A stretch of DNA of 64,000 bases from a bacterium (GCA_020440605.1 JAGRNT010000013.1:60024-124023); one strand, 5' to 3'. Positions 33,625 through 43,114 are shown, numbered from the stretch's first letter. Made by a program: numbers and translations. The notes: generated by a model from the sequence alone, not told the origin.

Positions 33625-34319
33625 CAGAAGGCCGGGGCGTTGCCACTGCCTTCCTCGACGATCGTCGCGGAGATGGTCAGGTCACAGGAGTTGCCATACT
33701 GGGTGACGTTCTGGCTGTAGTAGAGATCGAGGTTCACCTCGCGGCCGTAGGCCTCGCGGAAGATGTTCATGAGGCGCTCATGCAGCTCGGTGGAGGACAT
33801 GTCCAGCACCAGCTCAAAGCTCTGGCCACCGATGTTGACCATGATCGGGTCATCGGCCATGCTGCCGTAGTAGCCGAAGTCCGCGTAGGTCAGGGGCTCC
33901 CATTCCACGCTGGCACCGCTGATCAGGGTTTCCGGCAGGGACATCGCCTTCAGCAGCATCGCCACCTCGCTGGGACGCACGCCACGGAAGCTGATGTCGT
34001 ACTGGAAGCGTCCGCCGATTTCCTGCTCATAGCCCAGCGCCACGAAATTGCTGCCGACTTCAAGCAGCTCCGGGTCGCCCTTGGCCAGACGGCCGGCATT
34101 GATGATCCCGGCGATGTAACTGTTCTCATAATTCGTGATCTGCTCGGGCAGGAAGCTGCCCCACCATTCACCGGCGTCGTAGTCATAGGGCCGGCTGTCG
34201 GTGAGCACCAGCAGCTTGGTGCCGAAATAGCTGTCGACGTAGTCCTCATCTGACACTTCGGCAAGGGCGGAGCCCGCCATCAGGAGCAGCATGAACAGCG
34301 TGATTGCAATAGTGCGCAT
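33624..34319 (-). CDS. Secreted protein of unknown function
   Basis: 231 residues from the ATG at 34319 (GGAGGAAG box). Signal peptide ending GSALA. Mature protein of mixed strands, rich in Tyr, Asp and Gly, with no recognisable motif. Translationally coupled to the downstream membrane-anchored protein, with which it may act in the periplasm. Confidence 0.7.
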   Translation of the reverse strand: MRTIAITLFMLLLMAGSALAEVSDEDYVDSYFGTKLLVLTDSRPYDYDAGEWWGSFLPEQITNYENSYIAGIINAGRLAKGDPELLEVGSNFVALGYEQEIGGRFQYDISFRGVRPSEVAMLLKAMSLPETLISGASVEWEPLTYADFGYYGSMADDPIMVNIGGQSFELVLDMSSTELHERLMNIFREAYGREVNLDLYYSQNVTQYGNSCDLTISATIVEEGSGNAPAF

Positions 34320-34400
34320 TGTCTTCCTCCGTTGAGGGCACGATTTTATCACCGCCGCCCTGCCCGGCGGCAATTGGCCGAATCGACCTGGGATACATTA

Positions 34401-34994
34401 ATGAATATGTCATCCATCCTGCGACAACTTTTTGCTCCAGCTATCCTGAGCGGCCTGGCCATCCTGCTGTGTGCCGCCTGCACACGCGGCGACGGGGAAG
34501 GTCACGCAGGTCAGGATGCCGCCGCATCAGGCGCAACCATGCCAGCCGGGCAGCAGGTTGATTATCTGGAAGTGGGCTTCACCACCGTCTACAGCTGGTC
34601 CGCAGTTGGCCCGGTCCGGCCGGTGCGCATCACTGGACGCCTGCACCGCTGCGATGGTTCAGAACAGTGGCTGTCCGAGACGCAGCCGGCGCAGGCCGGC
34701 GAGCTGGTGCTCTACCGCTATGTCATGGCATGCTGTCCCGGCCACAGCGTGCCGGCGGTGATCGGCCTGAGCGGCCTGCCGGAAGACTCGGCCGGGCTGG
34801 AGCAGGATGCCTGGGTGGAACTGAGCGGCAGCCTGCGCCTGAGTGAACAGCCCGGCGGGATACCGCAGCTCGAAATTGACCAACTGGAGCGGATTGAGGC
34901 CCCGGATAGCGCACTGGAGCAGCTCAATCCACCCTCGAAGATGGGCGCGCCCTGCGCCGGCAGCCGCCCGGACGTGCCCTACCCGCCGCGCTGA
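34401..34994 (+). CDS. Lipoprotein resembling the DUF1980/TIGR03943 C-terminal domain
   Basis: 197 residues from the ATG at 34401; lipobox LLCAAC. The segment YRYVMACCPGHSVPAVIGL followed by WVELSGSL matches the CC-x(n)-WV-x-x-x-G pattern I know from DUF1980 (YcgQ-like) proteins, which pair with a permease-like YcgR/DUF318 protein. No such permease is next to it, and this protein is lipid-anchored rather than membrane-spanning. The pair of Cys may bind metal or form a disulphide. Confidence 0.6.
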   Translation: MNMSSILRQLFAPAILSGLAILLCAACTRGDGEGHAGQDAAASGATMPAGQQVDYLEVGFTTVYSWSAVGPVRPVRITGRLHRCDGSEQWLSETQPAQAGELVLYRYVMACCPGHSVPAVIGLSGLPEDSAGLEQDAWVELSGSLRLSEQPGGIPQLEIDQLERIEAPDSALEQLNPPSKMGAPCAGSRPDVPYPPR

Positions 34995-35023
34995 TACCGT
35001 TTGGCAGTGTTAGAATCCAGTTG

Positions 35024-35272
35024 ATGCAGATCCATCGCAGACTCGGCCTGCGCCTCGGTGTGATCTTCGTGGTCCTGCTGCTTGGCCTGATGAGTCCACT
35101 TGCATTTGTGGCAACCGGAACTTCCGCCTTCAGCTTTGCAAGTCCAATGCAGGAAGAGCTGAAAGAGCTCCACGGCCTGTGTGCATCCTGCAGGCACATG
35201 TACTTCAATCCCGGCTCATACTGGTGCGGAAACATTGAACACTCCGGAGAATGCAGAAGAAACCGGCCTTGA
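35024..35272 (+). CDS. Small membrane-anchored Cys-rich protein
   Basis: 82 residues from the ATG at 35024. An N-terminal hydrophobic helix (about 10-30) precedes LCASCRHMYFNPGSYWCG and a final Cys near HSGEC, giving a CxxC...C...C set that could bind zinc or form disulphides. No Shine-Dalgarno of note. The neighbour upstream is a lipoprotein with a Cys pair. Confidence 0.5.
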   Translation: MQIHRRLGLRLGVIFVVLLLGLMSPLAFVATGTSAFSFASPMQEELKELHGLCASCRHMYFNPGSYWCGNIEHSGECRRNRP

Positions 35273-35283
35273 CCGAATCCCCA

Positions 35284-35312
35284 CTGATTCATCAAACTGA
35301 TCAAGTTATAAT
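35284..35312 (+). promoter_or_regulatory. Promoter of the ankyrin gene
   Basis: TATAAT at 35307-35312 with a 17-bp spacer to a weak CTGATT. Transcription would start about 40 bp before the ATG; GGAGGG precedes the start. Confidence 0.5.
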
Positions 35313-35358
35313 CTGCTCAACTCAGGCTGCAGTTCCGTAACGGAGGGTTGAGACCGTA

Positions 35359-35973
35359 ATGGACATGCTGTATTTCGACCTGCAACAACGCCTGTTCTCC
35401 GCCAGCGCCGCCGGCGACCTGCCGCTGCTGCGCGAGCTGATTGACAACGGCGTCGACATCAACTGCCGCGACCGCAGCGGCATGACCCCCTTCCTCACGG
35501 CCGTGCTGCATGATTGCGCAAAGGCCGCCCGCTTCCTGCTGCACAGCGGCGCGGAGCTCTCCGAGGTGCTCGAAGAGGATGGCAGCGAACTGCACATCAT
35601 GGTCTGGATCGAGTATCTGCCCCGTGTGCGCCAGCTCGCACGGCGTCCGCGGATGCTGGAGGCGCGGGATGCCGAAGGCCGCAGCCCGCTCCTGCTGGCA
35701 GCCATCCGCCGCAATGAGCTGATCGTGCGCCTGCTGCTGGAGCATGATGCCCCGCTGGACACGGCCGATCATGATGGCAACACGGCGCTGTCGGTGGCCG
35801 CTGCCAACGGCGACATACGCATAGTCGAGCTGCTGCTGCGCCACGGGGCACAGGTCGAGGGCTCACCCTACCACAACCGCACCCCACTGCAGCTGGCAAC
35901 GGATGCGCACGTGATCGCACTGCTGCGGGAGTACGGCGCACATGACCAGGCATGCTGGCAGAGGGTGGGCTGA
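35359..35973 (+). CDS. Ankyrin-repeat protein
   Basis: 204 residues, no signal peptide. Four to five ankyrin repeats: LFSASAAGDLPLLRELIDNG, DRSGMTPFLTAVLHD, AEGRSPLLLAAIRRNELIVR, HDGNTALSVAAANGDIRIVE, NRTPLQLATD. Ankyrin domains bind partner proteins; no partner is fused or evident. Good promoter and Shine-Dalgarno support a single gene. Confidence 0.9.
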   Translation: MDMLYFDLQQRLFSASAAGDLPLLRELIDNGVDINCRDRSGMTPFLTAVLHDCAKAARFLLHSGAELSEVLEEDGSELHIMVWIEYLPRVRQLARRPRMLEARDAEGRSPLLLAAIRRNELIVRLLLEHDAPLDTADHDGNTALSVAAANGDIRIVELLLRHGAQVEGSPYHNRTPLQLATDAHVIALLREYGAHDQACWQRVG

Positions 35974-36104
35974 TGCGGCAAATCCCTCGCCAGGACATTC
36001 GCTCCCAGCTGTGTTACACTTTCGTCAGGATTCCACTGGAACCGAAACACGAGAGTATTCTTGTTAAGCAGGCAGTCGCCTGATTTAGGGTCCGGGGAAT
36101 CCTT

Positions 36105-36803
36105 TTACTTGAGCCTCATTTCCCAGTTGTTGAACTTCTCCCGGATTGCGTAGGGAGTTCCTGCATTCAAGCCGGCCACTCCGGCACTGTTTGCAATGTA
36201 TTCCGCGATTTCCGCCTTTTCCCTGGAAGCTATTCCTGCGTAGCTTGCCGAGATTGCCCCGGTAAAGATATCTGCCACCTGAATCAGGGGATTGCGCCGG
36301 GAATCAACCTGCTGAATCGTATGGATGGGATTGTGCCGGATCTCCGGATGATCCCGCCGGAGCCTGTTGTTGCAGGAATCCTGCAGTCCCTGCAGATACT
36401 TCTTCATGCCGCCCTTGCGGTCCAGCCTCAGCCAGTGTGACTTTTCAGGAGAGACTCTCTGCACGAGCAGCTGGTAGTAGAACTTGTAGAACCCCAGATC
36501 AGCATTTCCGCCATGATACCTGTTGTAGTCAACTCTGGACTTGTCGATGGCAATGCTGAAATAGGCAAGCCCGTTATCAGCGAAGAATATGTCTATCACG
36601 CACTTGTAGCAGTCCACAAAGCGGGGTTGGATGTTCTTCCAGCCGAGTTCATGTGAGTGTCCGTGATCATTGCAGGTGTCGTTGATGAATGCCGTGTATG
36701 AAGCATATGTGTCCGAATCATAAGCCCAGATTCCCCCAATTACCAGATAAGGAGCAGTCGAGTGTGTACCTGACTCATCAGTGAAAATGTGCACCACGGA
36801 CAT
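36105..36803 (-). CDS. DUF3800 family protein
   Basis: 232 residues. VHIFTDESGTH at the N-terminus and QVADIFTGAISASY near residue 175 are the DUF3800 acidic motifs (TDESG and (Q)VADxxxG), consistent with an RNase H-like metal site. Many DUF3800 genes sit in mobile or defence-rich regions. Its codons are markedly less G+C-rich than the flanking genes, which suggests transfer. No accompanying defence gene is visible. Confidence 0.8.
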   Translation of the reverse strand: MSVVHIFTDESGTHSTAPYLVIGGIWAYDSDTYASYTAFINDTCNDHGHSHELGWKNIQPRFVDCYKCVIDIFFADNGLAYFSIAIDKSRVDYNRYHGGNADLGFYKFYYQLLVQRVSPEKSHWLRLDRKGGMKKYLQGLQDSCNNRLRRDHPEIRHNPIHTIQQVDSRRNPLIQVADIFTGAISASYAGIASREKAEIAEYIANSAGVAGLNAGTPYAIREKFNNWEMRLK

Positions 36804-36880
36804 TGATCCATTCTAGATTCTGCTGGCTTGAAGTACTTCCGCCTTCTCCACAAAAAACCCACGATATCAAGCCGCCACTT

Positions 36881-36911
36881 TGATAAGGGCTTATCAGCAG
36901 GCGGCTATACT
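36881..36911 (+). promoter_or_regulatory. Operator-like palindrome and -10 box of the RND operon
   Basis: TGATAA-GGGC-TTATCA is a perfect inverted repeat, followed ten bases later by TATACT. A dimeric repressor bound here would block the -10 region. No regulator gene is adjacent, so any such factor is encoded elsewhere. Confidence 0.5.
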
Positions 36912-37024
36912 CAGATTGGCCCATGCAGTACAGTCCGCCAGGACCGTGGCTGCAGCGGGCCGGAACGGACACCACTGGTTGTGAGGAGCAGCTGTGCCCT
37001 GAGGCGCGGCCGCGGGGAAGAACC

Positions 37025-38365
37025 ATGCAAGAGCACTGCAGGCGGCTGGCCCGGGGTGGCAGCCGGCGAGCGTTGTCAATCCTGTCCTGGCTGGCGCTGC
37101 TGGCAGGCCTGTTGGCGGGCTGCACAGATGATGGCAACGCGCCCGGCGCCGGCTCCGGCGGCTCCCAGTCCTCCGGCCCGCCCCCCGTCAACGTGCTGAC
37201 CACGACGGTCGTCGAGGAGGACTACGCCCCGGCGATCGAGCTCGTGGGTGAGATGCGCGCCCTGCAGAGCGTGACCCTCGCCAGCGAGATCAGCGGGCGC
37301 GTGAGCAGCGTGCGGGCCCGCGTCGGTGACAGCCTGGCGGACGGCGCGGTGCTCGTGGAAATTGACGACAGTGAATACCGGGCGCGGCTGGCGATCACCG
37401 AAGCCGCCCTGCGCGAGGCCGAGCTGGCCCTGGCGGAGGCCCAGAGCGGTGCCCGCCCCGAGGAGATCGCGGCCCAGCAGGCCGCCGTGCGCCAGGCCGA
37501 AGCCGCCCGCGACGACACTGCCGACATGCTGGCCCGGCTGGAACGCCTCAGCGCCGGCAACGTCGTCAGCGAGAGTGAGATCGTCAGCGCGCGCAATGCC
37601 CTGCGCGAGGCCGAGGCCGTGCTCGAGGAGGAACAGCGCGTGCTGGAGCGTCTGCAGGCCGGCACACGCCGGGAGCAGCTGGACAGCGCCGAGGCCCGCG
37701 TTGATTCCGCCAAGCGCCAGCGCGAGCTGGCGGCGATCGATGTGCAGCGCTGCCTGGTCCGGACGGACTTCGCAGCCTCGCTGACGATGCTGCACGTGGA
37801 ACTCGGCCAGTATGTCAACGCCGGCACACCGCTCGCCCAGCTCGTGAGCAGCGGACCGGCGGAGGCCTGGCTGAGCCTGCCCGAGCAGGAACGCGACCTG
37901 ATTGGCAACGGTACCGCCGTCGAACTGCGCAGCGATGCCATTCCGGCGGAGGTCTTCTCCGGCAGCGTCGCCGGGATCAGCGCAGCCGCCGATCCATCCA
38001 CCCGCCAGTTCCCGCTGCGCGTCAGCACCGGCGACACGCGCCTGCTGCCCGGGATGAGCGTGCGCGCCAGGCTGCTGCTCAGTGAGCCGGAACCACGCCT
38101 GCGCTTCAGCCAGGATGCCGCCTACGACAGCCGGCTGGGACTCGTTGTCTACCGCGTGCTGCCCGCCAGCGGCGAGGAGCCGCCGGGCTTCGAGAGCATC
38201 CCCGTGGTGCTGGGCGAGCGTGTGGACGGCATGGTGGTGCTCGAGGAAGGAGCGCTCAAGGCCGGGGACCGGCTGGTGACGCGTGGCAAGGAAAGCCTGT
38301 TCGAGGGTGCGAAACTGCGCATCCAGCAGCTCTCCCAGCCTGAGCCGGGTGACCAGGCGAAATGA
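37025..38365 (+). CDS. RND efflux periplasmic adaptor lipoprotein
   Basis: 446 residues from the ATG at 37025 (GGGGAAG box); lipobox LLAGC. The order is that of AcrA/MexA-type adaptors: beta-barrel/lipoyl half (SEISGRVSSVRARVGDSLADGAVLVEID), a long alpha-hairpin coiled coil (about 130-240), the second lipoyl half, then the barrel and membrane-proximal parts. It links the inner-membrane pump to an outer-membrane channel. The next gene starts within its stop (ATGA). Confidence 0.92.
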   Translation: MQEHCRRLARGGSRRALSILSWLALLAGLLAGCTDDGNAPGAGSGGSQSSGPPPVNVLTTTVVEEDYAPAIELVGEMRALQSVTLASEISGRVSSVRARVGDSLADGAVLVEIDDSEYRARLAITEAALREAELALAEAQSGARPEEIAAQQAAVRQAEAARDDTADMLARLERLSAGNVVSESEIVSARNALREAEAVLEEEQRVLERLQAGTRREQLDSAEARVDSAKRQRELAAIDVQRCLVRTDFAASLTMLHVELGQYVNAGTPLAQLVSSGPAEAWLSLPEQERDLIGNGTAVELRSDAIPAEVFSGSVAGISAAADPSTRQFPLRVSTGDTRLLPGMSVRARLLLSEPEPRLRFSQDAAYDSRLGLVVYRVLPASGEEPPGFESIPVVLGERVDGMVVLEEGALKAGDRLVTRGKESLFEGAKLRIQQLSQPEPGDQAK

Positions 38366-41300
38366 TCCGCGCATCGATCGGCAACCCGCATGCCGTATTC
38401 GTCGGCGTGATGATCCTCGTGATCTTCAGCGTGCTGGCCTACATGCAGATTCCGGTGCAGCTCAAGCCCGAGGTGGACCCGCTGGAGTACCGCGTACGCA
38501 CGAGCTACCCCGGCGCTTCCGCGCTCGAGGTCGAGGACCAGATCACGAACAAGCTGGAGAAGGAACTGGCCGCGCTCAGCGACCTCTATCTGCTCACCAG
38601 TGATTCAAACGAGGGCGAGAGCCGCATCAACCTGACCTTCACCGAGGCTGCCAACCCCCAGGAGATCCTCTTCAACATCATCTCCGCGGTGGAAGGCGTG
38701 CGTGACCTGCCGGAGGAGGCGGAACGGCCGCTCATCTCCCGCAGCAACGCCTTTGGCGACGTGATCCTCTGGAGCGGCGTGCTCGGTGGCAGCGACGTGA
38801 ATGCACGCTTCGACACCGTCAACGAGCTGGTGATCCCGGCACTGCTGCGTGTCAACGGCGTGGGTGGCGCGATCCTCTCCGGTGCCGAGGAGCGCCGCAT
38901 CATCGTCGAACCGGATGTCAACGCGATGGCCGCGCGCGGGATCAGCCTCAGCGAACTCTCGCGCGTGCTCTCACTCGAGAACCGGGATGCGCGCGGAGGA
39001 CTGCTGGACGAGGGCGAGCGCCGCTTCACGGTGCGCACCACCGGGCGCTTCCGCAATCTTGACGACGTTCGCAATACGGTCGTCCGCAGCGGCCCGAGCG
39101 GTGACATCCTGCTCTCCGACATCGCCAGGGTCCTCGACGGCCGCGACCAGTCCCGCTCTCTGGTGCGCATCAACGGCCAGCCGGCGCTCAGCCTGCGCAT
39201 CGAGAAGCAGAGCGGTGCCAACACCGTCAAGGCCATTGAGGGCGTGGAAGAGGTCTTCGCACACTACAACGATCTGTTCGAGAAGCAGGGCCGCGACATC
39301 CGCATCGAGATCCTCTCATCCGACAAGCGCTACGTCGAGGACGGCATCCACCTCGTCTGGCACGACCTGCTGATCGGCGCGCTGCTGGCCAGCATCGTGC
39401 TTGCGCTGTTCCTGCGCGCCGGCCGCCCGATCCTGATCACCGTGCTCTCGATCCCGATCTCGCTCGTGAGCGTGTTCCTCGTGCTGCTGGCGCTGGACCG
39501 CAGTGTCAACATCATCGCGCTGGCCGGGCTGGCATTCGCGGTGGGGCTCGTGGTTGACGACGCAATCGTGGCGCTCGAGAACATCGAGCGCCACATGACG
39601 GAGCTGAAGAAACCGCCGAAGCAGGCCGCCCGCGACGGCGTGGAGGAGGTCTGGGGCGCGGTGCTCTCGATCACGCTCGTGCGCATCGCGGTCTTCATCC
39701 CGATCGTGCTGAACACCACCGAGGCCGGGCTGCTGTTCAAGGACATCGCCATCGCAATCGTTGCCAGCGTGCTGGTCTCACTGCTCGTCACGCTCTCGGT
39801 CGTGCCGAGCTTCGCGGCGCTGCTGCTGCGCACGGAAAGTGCGCGCAAGCGGCTGGAGACAACGAACCCGGCGCTGCACCGCACATTGAGCGTGATCGAG
39901 CTCATGTGGCTCGGTGAGTTCGTGCAGCACCACTACGAACGCTTCACCGTCTGGGCCTGCACCAGCCACAGCCGCATGCACGACCTCGGACGGCTGGGCC
40001 TGCTGGCGGCCGTTGCCATTCTCTGGCTGGCGAGCTTCGCACTGCTGCCCGCCGCCAGCTACCTGCCGAACGGCAGCCAGGGCTTCATCCTCTGCCGGGC
40101 CCAGGCCCTCGTCGGCCAGCGCCCCGACGTGACCATCGAGGCCTTTGAGCCGCTGGTGCAGGCCGCGCTCGCCGATGAGCGCGTTGACAGCGTGTTCAGC
40201 ATCGCCGGCGGCTTCACCGCGGTCGGTGTGCGCCTGCATGAGGAGCATTCCACGCCGGAGGACATCGCCGAGGTGATCGGCATGCTGCGCAAGGTGGGCG
40301 GCGGGATCTCCGGCTTCAACTACATCCGTCCCGGCCAGCGCTCGATCTTCCGCATCGAGGACAAGCAGTTCACGCTCGAGGTCACGGGCCCGGAGCTGGA
40401 GACGCTCAGCCAGATCTCCGCCGAACTCCAGCGCAAGCTGCTGGAGCGTACTGACATCGTCGAACCCGGGCAGAGCGCGGTGCGTTCCAGCTACGTGGAG
40501 GGCGTGCCGGAACTGCGCGTGCAGATCGACCCGCACCGGGCCCGCGCGCTCGGGCTGTATCTCGCCGACGTTGCCAGCGTGGTGGAGAGCATGGTCGCCG
40601 GGCGGCGGGTCTCGACCTTCACGGAGGCCGGGCGCGAATACGACCTTGAGATCCTCGGCGACCCCGAGCTGATCAGCAGCCGCGACCGGCTGGGGGCAAT
40701 CCTGCTGCAGAGTCCCGACGGGCGGCTGGTGCGCCTTGACGAGATTGCCAGCATCTCGGAGGGCACCGGTCCGACCAGCGTGCGGCACTTCAACCGCGAG
40801 CGCAGCATCTCACTGACCGTCAACACCCGCGCCGAATTGCCAACGCAGACCGCGCTGGAACTGACCGAGAACGAGGTGGTGGCCCCGCTGCTGGAAACAC
40901 TGCCGGAGGGCTACACCGTCAGCTTCGGCGAGGCCGCCGACAAGCTGCGCACGACCTTCCAGTCGCTGATCTTCCAGGGGATCCTCGCGGTGGTGATCAT
41001 CTACCTGCTGCTCGTGGCGCTGTTCCGTTCGTTCTACTACCCCTTCGTGGTGCTGATCACGATCCCGCTGGCCTGGAGCGGCAGCTTCCTCGCGATCGCG
41101 CTGGCCTACCGCCTGACCGACGGCGTGGTGCAGTTCGACGTGCTCGGGATGCTCGGGCTGATCATCATGTCCGGGATCGTCGCTGCCAACGCGATCCTGA
41201 TCATCGCGCAGATGCTGAACTTCCAGCAGGAGGGGCTTGGACCGAATGAAGCGCTGCAGAAGAGCAGCGCCAGCCGCCTGCGTCCGATCATGATGACGGT

Positions 41301-41490
41301 GCTGGCGGCGGTGTTCGGGATGGCACCACTGGCACTCGGCCAGGGCAGCGGCTCCGAGCTGTACCGGGGCCTGGGGATCGTGGTCGTCGGCGGCCTGATA
41401 AGCTCGACGATCTTCACTCTGCTCGTGGTGCCGACGCTGATGAGCCTTGTCAACGACCTGCAGGCCAAGCTGCGGAAGGGTGGAGTGTAG
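38362..41490 (+). CDS. RND-family efflux pump (AcrB/MexB-like)
   Basis: 1042 residues, typical RND length, with two sets of TM helices (one N-terminal, then two blocks of five to six) separated by two large periplasmic loops. TM4-type segment with GLVVDDAIVALENIERH carries the two aspartates used for proton translocation. It exports drugs, metals or lipids with the adaptor upstream. No outer-membrane channel gene is present. The stop codon is part of a GTAGCTCT/AGAGCTAC hairpin. Confidence 0.95.
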   Translation: MIRASIGNPHAVFVGVMILVIFSVLAYMQIPVQLKPEVDPLEYRVRTSYPGASALEVEDQITNKLEKELAALSDLYLLTSDSNEGESRINLTFTEAANPQEILFNIISAVEGVRDLPEEAERPLISRSNAFGDVILWSGVLGGSDVNARFDTVNELVIPALLRVNGVGGAILSGAEERRIIVEPDVNAMAARGISLSELSRVLSLENRDARGGLLDEGERRFTVRTTGRFRNLDDVRNTVVRSGPSGDILLSDIARVLDGRDQSRSLVRINGQPALSLRIEKQSGANTVKAIEGVEEVFAHYNDLFEKQGRDIRIEILSSDKRYVEDGIHLVWHDLLIGALLASIVLALFLRAGRPILITVLSIPISLVSVFLVLLALDRSVNIIALAGLAFAVGLVVDDAIVALENIERHMTELKKPPKQAARDGVEEVWGAVLSITLVRIAVFIPIVLNTTEAGLLFKDIAIAIVASVLVSLLVTLSVVPSFAALLLRTESARKRLETTNPALHRTLSVIELMWLGEFVQHHYERFTVWACTSHSRMHDLGRLGLLAAVAILWLASFALLPAASYLPNGSQGFILCRAQALVGQRPDVTIEAFEPLVQAALADERVDSVFSIAGGFTAVGVRLHEEHSTPEDIAEVIGMLRKVGGGISGFNYIRPGQRSIFRIEDKQFTLEVTGPELETLSQISAELQRKLLERTDIVEPGQSAVRSSYVEGVPELRVQIDPHRARALGLYLADVASVVESMVAGRRVSTFTEAGREYDLEILGDPELISSRDRLGAILLQSPDGRLVRLDEIASISEGTGPTSVRHFNRERSISLTVNTRAELPTQTALELTENEVVAPLLETLPEGYTVSFGEAADKLRTTFQSLIFQGILAVVIIYLLLVALFRSFYYPFVVLITIPLAWSGSFLAIALAYRLTDGVVQFDVLGMLGLIIMSGIVAANAILIIAQMLNFQQEGLGPNEALQKSSASRLRPIMMTVLAAVFGMAPLALGQGSGSELYRGLGIVVVGGLISSTIFTLLVVPTLMSLVNDLQAKLRKGGV

Positions 41491-41879
41491 CTCTTCAGAG
41501 CTACAGGCCCTGTCGGTCTTTGACCGACAATGTGGGCCGGATGTAAGTCCGGCGGGGGAGGTCCGGCTGTCAGTCCGGCAATGGGAGGCCGGATGTAAGT
41601 CCGGCAATGTGAGCTCAACCGTGAAGCTGACAACGTCGGAGGTGCGACACTTGTTGTCGCACAATCTTTTCCGTCATTCAGATCAATTGTGCGGCAACAA
41701 GTGCCGCACCTCCGAATACAGAAAGGGCAGGCCCGGAGGCCTGCCCTGTGTGATCACCCTTCACTTCTTCTACTTCTACTACTTCTACTACTTCTTCCAC
41801 TTCCCCCACTTCTTCCACTATTCAAACTGGTTGCCAGACTGAAGTCTGGCCTCCTTGTGCGGTTTGCACCGCACCTCCA
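41491..41879. repeat. Array of about ten short hairpins, mostly GGAG-headed
   Basis: No gene. Successive palindromes with different stems: TGTCGGTC/GACCGACA (41511-41529), GCCGGA/TCCGGC twice, a GTCCGGC pair, GTGCGACA/TGTCGCAC (41642-41662), TGCGGCA/TGCCGCA (41690-41709), AGGGCAGGCC/GGCCTGCCCT (41724-41747, possibly a terminator for the gene on the right), CCAGAC/GTCTGG and GCGGT/ACCGC (41831-41877). Those on the left have GGAG before the stem; those on the right end in CTCC, i.e. GGAG on the other strand. 41755-41823 is a TACTTCTAC-type degenerate repeat. Confidence 0.8.
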
Positions 41880-43082
41880 TCAGTGCTGGCTTCTGAAGCC
41901 TGTCCACTTCGACTCAAGGTCGGAGCTCGTCAGCGTGGCGTGGATGTACTCCGCCAGCTCATGCCCCGTCGCCCCGGTATCGCGGCCGGTGGTCACCACC
42001 TTCTGCTCGAACTGGCCGCAGATGTCGAGTGCCATTTCCAGCTTCTTCTGCAGCTCCGGGTAGCCGATGTGCCCGAGCATCATCGCCGTGGCGCGGATCA
42101 TGCTCGAGGGGTCGGCGTACTGCGCGCGGCCCTCGTCCACCATGCGCGGGGCCGAGCCGTGGATCGCCTCGAACATCGCGTAGCGCTTGCCGATGTTGGC
42201 ACTGCCCGCGGTGCCGACGCCACCCTGCATCTCGGCGGCCTCGTCCGTGAGGATGTCGCCGTAGAGGTTCGGCAGGATCATCACCTGGAACTGGCGGCGG
42301 CGCTTCTCATCGATCAGCTTGGCGGTCATGATGTCGATGTACCAGTCGTCGACATTGATGCCCGGATAGTCCTTCGCCACCTCCTGGCAGACGCGGAGGA
42401 AGCGCCCGTCGCTGGTCTTGACGACGTTGGCCTTGGTGACGATCGTGACCTGCTGCTTGCCGAGCTTCTTCGCATACTCGAAGGCCATGCGCGCGATGCG
42501 CTCCGTGCCCTGCGAGGTGATCAGGCGGAAGTCGATCGAGATATCGTCGTCAACGTCTAGGCCATAGGGCCCGAGCGCGTAGAGGTCCTCGGTGTTCTCA
42601 CGGAAGAAGGTCCAGTCGATGCCCTGCTCCGGGATCTGCACCGGGCGCACGTTGGCAAACAGGTCGAGCTTCTTCCTGAGTGCGACGTTGGCACTTTCGA
42701 TGTTCGGCCAGGGGTCGCCCTTGCGCGGCGTGGTGGTCGGTCCCTTCAGCAGCACGTGGCACTGCCTGCAGGCCTCGAGCACCTCGTCCGGCACGGCCTG
42801 GTTGACCTCGGCGCGGCGCTCGATGGTCAAGCCCTCGATGTTGCGCATCTCGATCTTGCCGCTCGCGACCTCGTCCTTCAGGACCTGGCGCATGATCCAT
42901 TCCGCGTCCTTGGCGATGCTCTCGCCGATCCCGTCACCGGGCAGGATGCCGATGATGATCGGGTTGAGCGAGCCGAAGTCGAGCCAGTCGGGCTCATTCT
43001 TCAGGCGCTCGGCGCGGGCCTGCATGTCCTCCAGCAGCTTGCCGAAGTGTGCTGTCGCTTTGTTGATGGCTTCGTTGGACAC
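41880..43082 (-). CDS. NAD(P)-dependent isocitrate/isopropylmalate dehydrogenase family enzyme
   Basis: 400 residues with GTG start and an AGGGG box. Family features: IGILPGDGIG near the N-terminus, LLKGPTTTP, substrate arginines in LDLFANVRPVQ, and the NLYGDILTDEAAEMQGGVGTAGSANIG signature with Asp residues for the divalent metal, then EAIHGSAPR. It most likely oxidises isocitrate to 2-oxoglutarate in the TCA cycle; homoisocitrate or isopropylmalate are less likely because no leu or lys genes are near. An N-terminal helix of about 40 residues precedes the domain. Confidence 0.85.
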   Translation of the reverse strand: MSNEAINKATAHFGKLLEDMQARAERLKNEPDWLDFGSLNPIIIGILPGDGIGESIAKDAEWIMRQVLKDEVASGKIEMRNIEGLTIERRAEVNQAVPDEVLEACRQCHVLLKGPTTTPRKGDPWPNIESANVALRKKLDLFANVRPVQIPEQGIDWTFFRENTEDLYALGPYGLDVDDDISIDFRLITSQGTERIARMAFEYAKKLGKQQVTIVTKANVVKTSDGRFLRVCQEVAKDYPGINVDDWYIDIMTAKLIDEKRRRQFQVMILPNLYGDILTDEAAEMQGGVGTAGSANIGKRYAMFEAIHGSAPRMVDEGRAQYADPSSMIRATAMMLGHIGYPELQKKLEMALDICGQFEQKVVTTGRDTGATGHELAEYIHATLTSSDLESKWTGFRSQH

Positions 43083-43114
43083 AGTCTACCCCTGATAGTG
43101 AATGTGGCGGGCCT

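Noticed and set aside
39778..40788. Long minus-strand open frame inside the RND pump gene
   Set aside because: Antisense shadow of a G+C-rich gene whose own product matches RND pumps over its full length.
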